64,000 bases of DNA from CAXRDE01 sp964229355. GTDB taxonomy: Bacteria; Cyanobacteriota; Sericytochromatia; UBA7694. Of this stretch, positions 42,982-51,946 are shown piece by piece. Position 1 is the first letter of the stretch; the number at the start of each line of letters is the position of its first letter. The translations under genes were made by a program, and so were the position numbers. Where the stretch lies: NCBI GenBank assembly GCA_964229355.1, contig CAXRDE010000016.1, forward strand, positions 1 through 64,000, written 5' to 3'. Below the pieces are notes generated by a model. The model worked only from the letters and a program-made list of their open reading frames with translations. It had not been told where the DNA came from and did no database searches.

Positions 42982-45489
42982 TTAGGCGTTCAACAATTGG
43001 ATGTGGTTACGAAAGAAGCGGTACAGCTCGCTCTTTAAAAGCAAATGTTCAGGTTGCTTGAGCTCTGGATCTTTTTCGATCAGGGTTTTGGCCTCTTCGC
43101 GGGCCACTTCTAAGTGGTGAGCGTCTTCCACCAAATTGGTGAGAAGCATGTCGGGCAGACCGCTCTGTCGGGTGCCCAGAAACTCGCCGGGGCCGCGCAA
43201 ACGCAGATCTTGCTCGGCAATCACAAAGCCATCCTGGGTGGCCGTAAAAATCTTCAGGCGTTCCTTGGCGATGTCAGAGGACTTGTCGGCCACCAGATAA
43301 CAATAGGCCCGATCGGCGCCTCGGCCCACACGGCCGCGCAATTGGTGCAGTTGTGCCAAACCAAAGCGGTTGGCGTGCTCAATGACCATAACGCTGGCAT
43401 TGGGCACATCGACACCCACTTCAATCACCGTGGTGGCCACCAAAATGTGCAGCTCATGTTTAACAAAAGCACTCATCATGGCTTCTTTTTCGGCGGGTTT
43501 CATTTTTCCGTGCAGCAGGCCCACACCGTACTCGGGAAACACCTGGTCACGGTAATGTTCGTATTCGACGGTGGCTGCTTTTAAATCCATCTTTTCGGAG
43601 GCCTCTACCAACGGAAAGACCACATAACACTGCCGACCTTCTTCTATTTGCTGGCGCATAAAGGCCCATAATTGTTCGCGCTGCGCAGGGCGAATCAGTT
43701 GGGTTTCAATGGGTTTTCGTCCAGGGGGAAGCTCATCAATGCTGGAAACCTCCAGATCGCCGTGTTGGGTCAAAGCCAGGGTGCGAGGAATGGGCGTGGC
43801 GGTCATGCTTAAGACTTCGGGCTGGCGGGTGCTGCCCGTAAAGCCTTTGTCGCGCAAGGTGGCCCGTTGTTTGACCCCAAAGCGGTGCTGCTCGTCTACC
43901 ACCACCAGCCCCAGGTGCGCAAAGTGCACATTCTCTTGAATCAGGGCGTGGGTGCCCACCACGATGCGGGCTTCGCCACTGGCAATACGCCCCAACACTT
44001 CGCGGCGGGTTTTTGCGCCCTGGGCCCCTTTCAGCAGTTCGACCTGAATATTGAGGGGCAAGAGCCACTGAAAGAGTTTTTGAAAGTGCTGCTCGGCCAG
44101 AATTTCGGTGGGTGCCATTAAAGCGCCCTGAAAGCCAGCCTCTACAGCCTCTAAAAGGGCCAGGACCGCCACCACGGTTTTTCCTGAACCCACATCTCCT
44201 TGCACCAGGCGGTTCATGGCCTCAGGCCGCCGCAAGTCCGTAAGGATTTCCTGGTACACCCGCTCCTGGGCTTTGGTCAGCGCAAAAGGCAGACTCTCGC
44301 GAAAGGCCTGTGCCAATTTTCCTTCGGTATTGAGCATATGACCGGGACTGTGAATTTCTCGCTGTTTACGGCGGTACTGCAGCCCCAACTGCGTAAAAAA
44401 CAGCTCCTGAAACACCAGCCGTTGACGGGCCTGGTGGAGTTCGTCCAGATCGTTGGGGTAATGATAAGCCTGTAGTGCTGCCCCCCAGTCCATTAACTCC
44501 AGGCGCTGTCGCCAGGCTGTCGAAAAGGGATCGATAATTTTGCTGCGGTAACCCTGGAGGGCGTTATAAATGGCGCGGCGCACCCATTTGATATTGAGCC
44601 CCTCCGTGAGCGGGTAAATCGGGACAATACGGCCCAGGTGCAAAGAGGTGCTGTCTAAATCTTCGAGAGGATTGTCTGAGCTGTCACCCTCAATGACTTC
44701 GTATTCAGGTTGTTCAAAGGTGAGCCCTTTGCTGAATTTATCCCACTTGACTTTGCCTGAAACAATAATGCCCGCCCCCTGAGGAAAGCGGTTTTGCATT
44801 TGGCGGCGCATAAAAGCGTTGCCCTGCTGGAACAGGCTGAGGGTGATGCGACCGCTGCCATCACGAATCACCAGTTTGAGAATTGACAATTTGGGTTTGC
44901 CGGGCGGACTGTACGTGGAAACCCGGTATAAATTGCCCCAAATGGTGGCCATTTCGCCCACCCGCAAGGCTGAAATACGGGTGCATTGGGAGTAATCTAA
45001 ATGCCGTCGGGGGTAGTAACTGAGCAGATCTCCCACGGTGGCGACGCCCACTTTGGCAAAGGTTTCTCCCAATTTGGGTCCCACAGATTTGACGAATTGA
45101 ATGGGCACGTCACGCCAGTCGGCAATGCCAGATTTTTCCATGAGCGCCTGTTGGGCAAACGCCTCTTTTTTAATCATTTGATCGCCGGTATAAACCGGGC
45201 GTGGCTGCAGCTGGGTGCGAATATGCTCCAGATAGCGCCAGGTTTCTTCCACAAAGCTTTTGCGCTCTGCGACGGTGGCCAATGGATAGAGGGTGTAGAT
45301 ATTTTTCAGGCGGTTGCTCAACTGGGCGTTGAGGCTGTTCAGCCAGGGCGCTTCCACCTGACGCAGCATAAAATCAGCAAAAAATTGCTCTTGACCTTTG
45401 AGGTTGCAATACTGATGCTTGTGTTCGACTTTAAGGGATCGTTCACACAACTGGAGCCACTGAGACTGGGCGGGGCTTAAGGTACTCAT
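42982..45489 (-). CDS. recG: ATP-dependent DNA helicase RecG
   Basis: 835 aa, about 140 longer than E. coli RecG owing to an N-terminal extension (residues 1-140) of the kind seen in cyanobacterial and some other homologues. The wedge/OB domain is followed by Walker A GDVGSGKT, DEQHRFG (motif II), SMTATPIPRT and QLRGRVGRG. It remodels stalled replication forks. It lies 21 bases from the DUF4127 gene. No ribosome site is obvious. Confidence 0.96.
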   Translation of the reverse strand: MSTLSPAQSQWLQLCERSLKVEHKHQYCNLKGQEQFFADFMLRQVEAPWLNSLNAQLSNRLKNIYTLYPLATVAERKSFVEETWRYLEHIRTQLQPRPVYTGDQMIKKEAFAQQALMEKSGIADWRDVPIQFVKSVGPKLGETFAKVGVATVGDLLSYYPRRHLDYSQCTRISALRVGEMATIWGNLYRVSTYSPPGKPKLSILKLVIRDGSGRITLSLFQQGNAFMRRQMQNRFPQGAGIIVSGKVKWDKFSKGLTFEQPEYEVIEGDSSDNPLEDLDSTSLHLGRIVPIYPLTEGLNIKWVRRAIYNALQGYRSKIIDPFSTAWRQRLELMDWGAALQAYHYPNDLDELHQARQRLVFQELFFTQLGLQYRRKQREIHSPGHMLNTEGKLAQAFRESLPFALTKAQERVYQEILTDLRRPEAMNRLVQGDVGSGKTVVAVLALLEAVEAGFQGALMAPTEILAEQHFQKLFQWLLPLNIQVELLKGAQGAKTRREVLGRIASGEARIVVGTHALIQENVHFAHLGLVVVDEQHRFGVKQRATLRDKGFTGSTRQPEVLSMTATPIPRTLALTQHGDLEVSSIDELPPGRKPIETQLIRPAQREQLWAFMRQQIEEGRQCYVVFPLVEASEKMDLKAATVEYEHYRDQVFPEYGVGLLHGKMKPAEKEAMMSAFVKHELHILVATTVIEVGVDVPNASVMVIEHANRFGLAQLHQLRGRVGRGADRAYCYLVADKSSDIAKERLKIFTATQDGFVIAEQDLRLRGPGEFLGTRQSGLPDMLLTNLVEDAHHLEVAREEAKTLIEKDPELKQPEHLLLKSELYRFFRNHIQLLNA

Positions 45490-45510
45490 GGTTGTATTGT
45501 ACCGTATACT

Positions 45511-47031
45511 TTAAGCGGGGCTACACCCTTCTGGCCAACAAATCTGTAGATCTACCTCGAAAAAACGTTTCCAGGGAAAACTCAATTGCTTAACCTGAGG
45601 TTCCCCGATGGTCGCGATTTCAGGATATTCTTCGCTCCACTGCTTAAGCCGTTGGTTGATAGTGTATATGCCCTGAACACAGGTGTTTAAGGTGACCGGG
45701 TCTGTGTAGTGGTCGCACCAGGCCTGACGCCAATGGCCCTGATACAGACCATCGTCTACCAGGCGCTCCATGAGTAAGCGACGCTGTAAATGTGGGTTTT
45801 CTTGACCATGTTTCAGATAAAACTTGCACCAGGCCACCAGATACCCCAGGGTATTGCCGGTGGTGTTCCAGGCGGCGTAACCTTGCAAAGCAAATAGGGC
45901 GTGTCGTTGTGCCAGGTCTTCCAGTAATGCCGCATCTCCTCCATTGGCATAAAAGACATCAGCCACAAACACAGGAAGCCCTTGAGGATCTTGTAAGCGC
46001 TGACTTAGGGGCTCATAGTGACTGGCAGGCAGGGGCCAGCGGGTGCTACGATCCAAAAATTGGTCCACCTGGGGTTGATCGGGTGGGGGATTGTGAAGCC
46101 ACAGGACCGCTTGCGCTGCCTGATGGGGGTCGTCATGGAGGATTAAACCCGCTGCCTGGGCCTGGGCCTTAAGGGTATCGGAAAGGGGAATCCCCTCATA
46201 GCGGGTGATTTGATGCTGGGCTTCGGGGTGGGTCCAGGCCACCTCGCAGGCATAGGTTTCGGGCACCAGGACGCGGGCCATAAGTACGCTGCCGAGTTCA
46301 TCGGCCCCCGGATAAATAAACAATTGCTCTGGTAGCTCTGCCTGATGATCGTGTAAACGATCCCGCTCTTGTACGTTCCATCCGTATTGCCCACTGTCGT
46401 CACAACCCAGCAGACATATGTTAATCCACCGGGCTTTGAGGCCTTCAATCACCGCGTTTAAAACGGTGTGGTTTCGCTGGCGGAGGCCGCGATAATCAGC
46501 CAGCACGTCCTCTGGAATTTCTGTGCTCAGGCGTTTAAACTCCTGGGCTTCGGCCTCCCAATCAGGGTTTACGCTGAGCGCGTGCTCTAGCCAGGAATAG
46601 CGGTAAATTTTTTCGCCGTAGGTAGCCCAATAGGAGCGCTCTTCGGTGTCATCATTGCTATTTGAGAGGCGTAGCAAGGTACCCAGGGTATAGATTTGAA
46701 GGTGAGGATAACGGGTTTTGAGGGCCTTAAGGCGTTCGAGTCGGCGCAACACCTCATCCAGCGAAACCGTGGATTTGCGAGAGGCCACCAAATTGCCGTA
46801 AAGCCAGGTATCCAGACTGAGAAAAAGCAGCAGGGGTTCATTGGAGTCACTGGCTTCGCAAGCGGCGGCCAACCAGTGTTCCAGGGCCCTGAGATTGGCT
46901 GGCTGTTTTGCGTTGCCCAGCAAGCGTGTTTCAGGGGTCCGTACCGTATGATCCCCCAGTTGGGCCAGCTCCACAGGAAAACGGGCGTTACAAGGACGCC
47001 CGTCCAGAGGAAGGTAAAGACAATAGGCCAT
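45511..47031 (-). CDS. DUF4127-family protein
   Basis: 506 aa. Recognised by PLDGRPCN at the N-terminus, SLDTWLYGNLVASRKS, GCDDSGQYGWNVQERD, PGADELGSVLMAR and AAWNTTGNTLG. The function of the family is unknown; conserved Asp, Asn and Glu clusters suggest an enzyme. It lies 2 bases after the 47034 gene and before recG, in one probable operon. Confidence 0.85.
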   Translation of the reverse strand: MAYCLYLPLDGRPCNARFPVELAQLGDHTVRTPETRLLGNAKQPANLRALEHWLAAACEASDSNEPLLLFLSLDTWLYGNLVASRKSTVSLDEVLRRLERLKALKTRYPHLQIYTLGTLLRLSNSNDDTEERSYWATYGEKIYRYSWLEHALSVNPDWEAEAQEFKRLSTEIPEDVLADYRGLRQRNHTVLNAVIEGLKARWINICLLGCDDSGQYGWNVQERDRLHDHQAELPEQLFIYPGADELGSVLMARVLVPETYACEVAWTHPEAQHQITRYEGIPLSDTLKAQAQAAGLILHDDPHQAAQAVLWLHNPPPDQPQVDQFLDRSTRWPLPASHYEPLSQRLQDPQGLPVFVADVFYANGGDAALLEDLAQRHALFALQGYAAWNTTGNTLGYLVAWCKFYLKHGQENPHLQRRLLMERLVDDGLYQGHWRQAWCDHYTDPVTLNTCVQGIYTINQRLKQWSEEYPEIATIGEPQVKQLSFPWKRFFEVDLQICWPEGCSPA

Positions 47032-47033
47032 AA

Positions 47034-47627
47034 TTATTTACGGGCGCTAAAGAGATCTACCACCGATTTACGTACCGATGAACCGAATTGAATAAACAGC
47101 AAGCGGGTGAGCACACCCATGTAATTGCTCCATGAGATATAACCGTCAGGTGCTTCGGCGTCGCTGGCAAAAACGGACTCCCGCTCGATTTCTTCATCGA
47201 CAATTTTTTCGCCCGCCACGTTAAGACCTGAAAGCTCATAAAAATCGAGGTTGAGCAGGGTGGGATACATATCCCGTGGGTTCAGCTTGATTTTTAAAAA
47301 CTGGTCAATGGTATCGCACTTGTAATAAGACTCTTCAACGCGCTCCATGATTTCTTTTTTAAGGTTCATGGAGACTTCCACCACCCGATTCAAAGGCAGC
47401 TTTTGAATAAACCATTCCACCATTTCTTCAGAAACTTCTGAGGTCCGCTTGAGCATACTGCTGAGATGAGGCATTAAATCCCGCAGACGGAATTCAATGG
47501 AGACACCCACGTTAACGATGCGATCTTCGGTACCTGTGAGCACAATTTTAGCGGCTTTAGGCTCAATGGGCTTTTCATCCAGGGACATAATATATGCCCC
47601 GATATCGATCATTTGATGGTACAGCAT
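47034..47627 (-). CDS. Unknown protein coupled to the GAF protein
   Basis: 197 aa, beginning immediately after the stop of the GAF gene (TAAATG), with GAGGAAG as ribosome site inside the upstream gene's acidic codons. It is an alpha/beta protein without recognisable motifs or membrane segments. Tight coupling suggests that it binds or works with the GAF protein. ATG codons 5 and 13 residues further in are alternative starts. Confidence 0.68.
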   Translation of the reverse strand: MLYHQMIDIGAYIMSLDEKPIEPKAAKIVLTGTEDRIVNVGVSIEFRLRDLMPHLSSMLKRTSEVSEEMVEWFIQKLPLNRVVEVSMNLKKEIMERVEESYYKCDTIDQFLKIKLNPRDMYPTLLNLDFYELSGLNVAGEKIVDEEIERESVFASDAEAPDGYISWSNYMGVLTRLLFIQFGSSVRKSVVDLFSARK

Positions 47628-49514
47628 TTAGTCTTCTTCTTCCTCATCATCTTCTTCATCCCAATCTTCGTCTTCTGAGGCACTGCTCTCGGTGTTTCTC
47701 ACCATACGACCCACCAACACAGCACGCTGTTTGGCCGCTTTGGCGGCTTTTTTCTTGATGCGGTCCTCGATTAAAGAACCCCAGAGGGTAGGGAATTCTG
47801 AGCGCAGTGTGGGCACCAGATTGGCCATGATCCGGTAATGGATATGGGTTTTCAGGGCGTCCATTTTTTCACGCTGTTCGTCTTCAGGTAGCTCTAAGAA
47901 GGTTTCAATTTCATAGAGGTGTTTTTCGGCAATGCTCTGGGCTACAGCCATTGAGATATCGCGCATACCCTGGTGGGCCAGCTCAAATAAGAGGGCTTCT
48001 TTATCGATGTCCTCATGCAGCTCCGGCATGGCAGAAGCAATATGCTGCTTAAAATCCTGGGCTGCGGTGACAGAGACAAAATTGACCAACATCTCCGACT
48101 GTTCAATATCGTTGATGAGGGTGGCACGACGGCTATCTTTAAATAACAGCATGCCTCGCACGGCCTTGGTGATTTCTTTGTTCACCTCTTGAATGATTTC
48201 TTCGTAGATTTCAGAGGCTTCGCCTACATCCGTGTCCATAGAAATAACTTCTGAGCCGACGACCATATGCTTTTGAAGCTTGTCATCAGGTTTGGCCTCG
48301 ACAAATGCGTCGATCAGGTTAGGCCCTTTGATGCGTCGGTCCATAAACTCTTTAAACTGAGCCAGGCCGCGGGGTTGGCTGAATTTTTTCGCTTCGGCGT
48401 ATTCAATGGCCTGATCTGCGAGCTCATTCATGGCTGTATTAAACAGATAAGCCAGTTTGGGTTTGTCTTTAAACTCTAAAAATTTACCCAACTGGTACCA
48501 GACTTTGCGCAGTTTATTGGTGGCGTGCTCCTGCTCTTCTTGCAATAACAACAGCGCTTCTGCTTCCTCTTCGTCATCTTCATCCTGAAGCTCGCCGAGC
48601 ATAAAGTTGAAAATGTCGTCGAAGTAGTCGCTGTAGTATTCAATTTGTTTTTCTATGCTCTGGCCCGTGGTCATGGGTTTAATGACCCGCTCCTTGAGTT
48701 TTTCAGGCAAGACAGGCGGAGCGGTTTCAATGGAGCGGGCTAAGGTTTCCATGAGACGCTGCACAAATTGCACTTCGCTCACCGAGTACCCCTGAGGATT
48801 TTGAACGGTAAAGGCCCACACCAGCGCCTCCACTTCATCGTTCACAATGGAAGGAAGCACCAAAATGGATTTAAGTCCCCATTGTTGGGCAAACTGTACC
48901 ACTTGCTGATCTGAAAACTTGCTGGCGTCGGCAATCATCAGGGGTTGCCGGCTTTGACGCACCTGATCGGTAATCGACAAGGTGTTAAGAAACACACTTT
49001 CCATATCTGGCAGTTGGCCACCTTTGGGGGGCTCTTTGGGCGGCTGCCTGGGAATGGGAATATCAGAGCTCTCGTCGTCATCTTTACCTTTTTCATCGGG
49101 CTTGACGATGGTTTCAATGACTTCACCGTCCACAATGACCCGTTTGACTTTGGGTTTATTGGCCTCGGATTTTTCGACGGGCTTGGGAGGTAAGTTGCTT
49201 TGTTGACGGACGATACAGATTTCACCAATGACGTCGTAGGTTTCAAACATCGCAGCCACGACGTGATCGGCCTTAAGCATAAGCTTGAGTCGATTGGTGG
49301 CCAGTTTATACATCATGGGCGGATCAATAACGGAGGTGGCTAGCTCCGTCTGAAAGTTGTTGAACAGCTTTTGCAGCTCCATGTTGCGCATGCGCTGCTG
49401 TTCCATACGCTTTTTCTGTTCTGCCAGTGCGCGCTTTTGCTCACGGGTAAGCTTTTGAGGGGGTTGACCCCCTGGAACAGGCTGAGCGCCAGGGGGCAAA
49501 TTTGGATTTTGCAT
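47628..49514 (-). CDS. GAF-domain-containing large acidic-tailed protein
   Basis: 628 aa. A Pro/Gln-rich start leads into a coiled coil (about 22-55). Residues about 55-290 resemble a GAF domain (TNRLKLMLKADHVVAAMF, QQWGLKSILVLPSIV) interrupted by a Pro/Lys/Asp linker. A long helical region follows, and the last 20 residues are almost all Asp/Glu. GAF domains bind small ligands; none can be named here. GAGGAA precedes ATG. It is first in the run GAF-47034-DUF4127-recG. Confidence 0.75.
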   Translation of the reverse strand: MQNPNLPPGAQPVPGGQPPQKLTREQKRALAEQKKRMEQQRMRNMELQKLFNNFQTELATSVIDPPMMYKLATNRLKLMLKADHVVAAMFETYDVIGEICIVRQQSNLPPKPVEKSEANKPKVKRVIVDGEVIETIVKPDEKGKDDDESSDIPIPRQPPKEPPKGGQLPDMESVFLNTLSITDQVRQSRQPLMIADASKFSDQQVVQFAQQWGLKSILVLPSIVNDEVEALVWAFTVQNPQGYSVSEVQFVQRLMETLARSIETAPPVLPEKLKERVIKPMTTGQSIEKQIEYYSDYFDDIFNFMLGELQDEDDEEEAEALLLLQEEQEHATNKLRKVWYQLGKFLEFKDKPKLAYLFNTAMNELADQAIEYAEAKKFSQPRGLAQFKEFMDRRIKGPNLIDAFVEAKPDDKLQKHMVVGSEVISMDTDVGEASEIYEEIIQEVNKEITKAVRGMLLFKDSRRATLINDIEQSEMLVNFVSVTAAQDFKQHIASAMPELHEDIDKEALLFELAHQGMRDISMAVAQSIAEKHLYEIETFLELPEDEQREKMDALKTHIHYRIMANLVPTLRSEFPTLWGSLIEDRIKKKAAKAAKQRAVLVGRMVRNTESSASEDEDWDEEDDEEEED

Positions 49515-49571
49515 GGGGTTCCTCTAGTGTGTGTATTCAGACCTTAAGCATAAGGTGGGCTGGGAGCAATT

Positions 49572-50114
49572 TTAGAGTGATTCTTCGATATCGTCTTCTT
49601 CGTCGTATTCGTCATCAGGGTTGTACTTCACGCCTTTTTTAAGGGGCGTGCTAATGGTTAAGTTAAAGGACTTACCGCCAATTTTAAAAGACATATACGC
49701 TTCTTCGCGGTCAGCTTCGATTTCAAAATCACGACCCGAAAAAACCTTTCCCATGGCTGCAGCGGCGGCCCGCATGGGGGCAGGTGGAATATTCTGGCCT
49801 GCACCGAGCAAAGAACGGGGAGGCACATCTGACTGAATTTGCTTGTGAGCATCGGACATGTTTTGCACAAAACGGTTCATCTGATTGTCTTGCGCCAATT
49901 TTAAAATCTGCTGCTGGTCCTGAGAGGGCAGTTGTGTCAGGGCGTTAACGTTGGTGGAGGGCAACTTCACCTGGCCCTGGAGCTGAGAGAACTGCTTTCC
50001 ATCAATCCGAGGCGCTGCCTGGACAGGTTTCGATTGAGCCGGACGTGCTGCAGGTTGCGGGGTCTGAACCTGAGGGGTTTGAGGGGATACGCGATTAACA
50101 CCACCAAATGACAT
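49572..50114 (-). CDS. Orphan protein with disordered Pro/Gln-rich N-terminus
   Basis: 180 aa. Residues 1-55 are low complexity (Pro, Gln, Ala). A helical middle and a short beta-rich end (EAYMSFKIGGKSFNLTIST) are followed by an acidic tail. There is no signal peptide. AAGGAG lies 7 bases before ATG. It is 57 bases upstream of the GAF gene on the same strand and probably co-transcribed. Function is unknown. Confidence 0.68.
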   Translation of the reverse strand: MSFGGVNRVSPQTPQVQTPQPAARPAQSKPVQAAPRIDGKQFSQLQGQVKLPSTNVNALTQLPSQDQQQILKLAQDNQMNRFVQNMSDAHKQIQSDVPPRSLLGAGQNIPPAPMRAAAAAMGKVFSGRDFEIEADREEAYMSFKIGGKSFNLTISTPLKKGVKYNPDDEYDEEDDIEESL

Positions 50115-50285
50115 AACGTGCTCCTTTAGCTTGTTTCCTTTATTTTACACCATATTCCTTGTGCATTAAAAGTCCCCATTCTGGTGCGCTTTGACAGAAA
50201 CTTAACGGCTTTTAAATGCGCTAAAAATACTGATCTCAATCGATGAGGCTTGTGGCAAGGCTATATCTCCTCTTAAGCTGCTGCC

Positions 50286-51656
50286 ATGACTTACTTTCGC
50301 AAACGTCTAATCCTGGATGTCCCTGTAGAGACGCTTTATCAATGGCATGCCCGTCCCGGGGCTTTTCAGCGTTTGACTCCGCCCTGGGAACCTGTGACCC
50401 TGGTGGGTGAATCGGGATCAGGGATTGATGCCCACAAGTGGATGAAGCTGCGCATGGGGGCCTTGCCCTTGTACTGGCTTGCCCGACACCGCGTGTCCCT
50501 TGAAAATAAAGGCTTTGTGGATCTTCAAGCTCAGGGGCCTTTTGCTTATTGGCAGCACCAACACCTTTTTGAGTCCCTGGGGACCGGCCAAAGCGCGCTG
50601 GTAGACGCAGTAGAGTATCGTTTACCTGTGGAGCCTTTTTCTCAGGTGGCCCAGGGTTTGGTGACCCAGCGTTTAGAGCGCATGTTTGCCTACCGTCATC
50701 GCATCACCCAGCAAGATATTTTAACCCATGAACATTACCAGAAAGCGAATCCTCAACCCATGAAAATCTTGATCTCGGGTGCCAGTGGACTGATTGGCTC
50801 TGCCCTTGTGCCTTTTTTAAGAACCGGTGGCCATACGGTATATACCCTCGTGCGTCACCGCCCCCAACACGCCCATGAAATTCAATGGGATGTAGCCCGG
50901 CAGCAGCTGAATGTAGCGGATCTAGAGCCCTTGCAATTGGATGCGGTGATTCACCTGGCCGGAGAGAGTATTATGGGCCGGTGGAGTCCCGAAAAAAAAC
51001 AACGCATTTTGGACAGTCGCGTGCAGGGCACCCGTCTTCTGGTCAGCACCCTGGAGAAACTGAAACATAAACCCCAAACCTTCATTTGTGCTTCGGCCAT
51101 TGGTATCTATGGCGATCGCCAGGGGGAAACTTTAACGGAGCAGACTGAGCCGGGAGCGGGTTTTTTGGCTTCTGTATGTCAAGCCTGGGAAGCAGAGGCC
51201 CGACAGGCTGAGGCATTTATGCGCGTGGTCACGCCCCGTATCGGAATTGTTCTAACGCCGCAGGGCGGTGCTTTGGCTCAGATGCTCTTGCCTTTTCAAA
51301 TGGGGGTGGGCGGAAAGCTCGGGAACGGGCAGCAATACATGAGCTGGATCACCCTTGATGACATTTTGCGGGCTTTTTACCATGTGCTGTATACCGACGC
51401 GCTGTCAGGCCCTGTCAACTTTACGGCACCTACGCCGGTCAAGAACCAGCGCTTTACCCAGGCGCTCGCGCAGGTGCTCCATCGTCCCGCTTTTTTTCAG
51501 GTGCCCGAATTTGCCTTGCAGTGGACCCTGGGAGAAATGGGTGAAGAGCTGCTGTTGAGTAGTGCAAACGCCCTGCCAGACAAACTTACAAGTTCTGGCT
51601 TCGTCTTTCAATATCCTGATCTTCAGCAGGGTTTGCGTCATGTGTTGGGGCATTAG
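50286..51656 (+). CDS. SRPBCC domain fused to an SDR39U1-like NAD(P) epimerase (TIGR01777 type)
   Basis: 456 aa. Residues 1-150 are an SRPBCC/START-like domain (RLTPPWEPVTL). Residues 160-456 form a Rossmann-fold extended-SDR with ISGASGLIGSALVPFL, HLAGESIMGRWS, CASAIGIYGDRQG and SWITLDDILRAF. The fusion is common in bacteria but its substrate is unknown. No ribosome site is seen. A TTGACA lies at 50191-50196 without a good -10. The 3' end overlaps the convergent DUF2007 gene by 71 bases. Confidence 0.9.
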   Translation: MTYFRKRLILDVPVETLYQWHARPGAFQRLTPPWEPVTLVGESGSGIDAHKWMKLRMGALPLYWLARHRVSLENKGFVDLQAQGPFAYWQHQHLFESLGTGQSALVDAVEYRLPVEPFSQVAQGLVTQRLERMFAYRHRITQQDILTHEHYQKANPQPMKILISGASGLIGSALVPFLRTGGHTVYTLVRHRPQHAHEIQWDVARQQLNVADLEPLQLDAVIHLAGESIMGRWSPEKKQRILDSRVQGTRLLVSTLEKLKHKPQTFICASAIGIYGDRQGETLTEQTEPGAGFLASVCQAWEAEARQAEAFMRVVTPRIGIVLTPQGGALAQMLLPFQMGVGGKLGNGQQYMSWITLDDILRAFYHVLYTDALSGPVNFTAPTPVKNQRFTQALAQVLHRPAFFQVPEFALQWTLGEMGEELLLSSANALPDKLTSSGFVFQYPDLQQGLRHVLGH

Positions 51657-51903
51657 ACTCTGCTACTAAGGGCAGCGATTCCAGCAGTTGACGGTACAAA
51701 TAGCAGACGCCTTCTGCATCTTCTGCTTCCACCCACAGGGTTCCCCAGCCCTGTTGTACTTCCCAAAGACGGCCATAGGCCCGGTCGGCATAACGTTTCA
51801 GTACATAAGGTATGCCGCGATCCTCGAGGATTTCAATCAGAAATTCAGCGGACCACGGGCTATCAAAGTTGAGGAGCCTAACGGGTGTGTGGAGTGTGTG
51901 CAT
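51586..51903 (-). CDS. DUF2007-like protein
   Basis: 105 aa from ATG 51903. The core (LLNFDSPWSAEFLIEILED, GIPYVLKRY, WVEAEDAE) fits the small ferredoxin-fold DUF2007 family, annotated elsewhere as a putative signal-transducing or sugar-binding domain. A longer upstream frame has no homology. The last 24 codons run antisense into the SDR39U1 gene. It has no clear ribosome site. Confidence 0.68.
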   Translation of the reverse strand: MHTLHTPVRLLNFDSPWSAEFLIEILEDRGIPYVLKRYADRAYGRLWEVQQGWGTLWVEAEDAEGVCYLYRQLLESLPLVAESNAPTHDANPAEDQDIERRSQNL

Positions 51904-51946
51904 AATGTTAGAATAAGCTGAAACTGTGCACAAAGGATAGAGCGAT

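Noticed and set aside
50191..50219. Sigma70 promoter before the SDR39U1-like gene
   Set aside because: TTGACA is perfect, but the best -10 candidates (TAAATG, TTAAAT) are poor or badly spaced.
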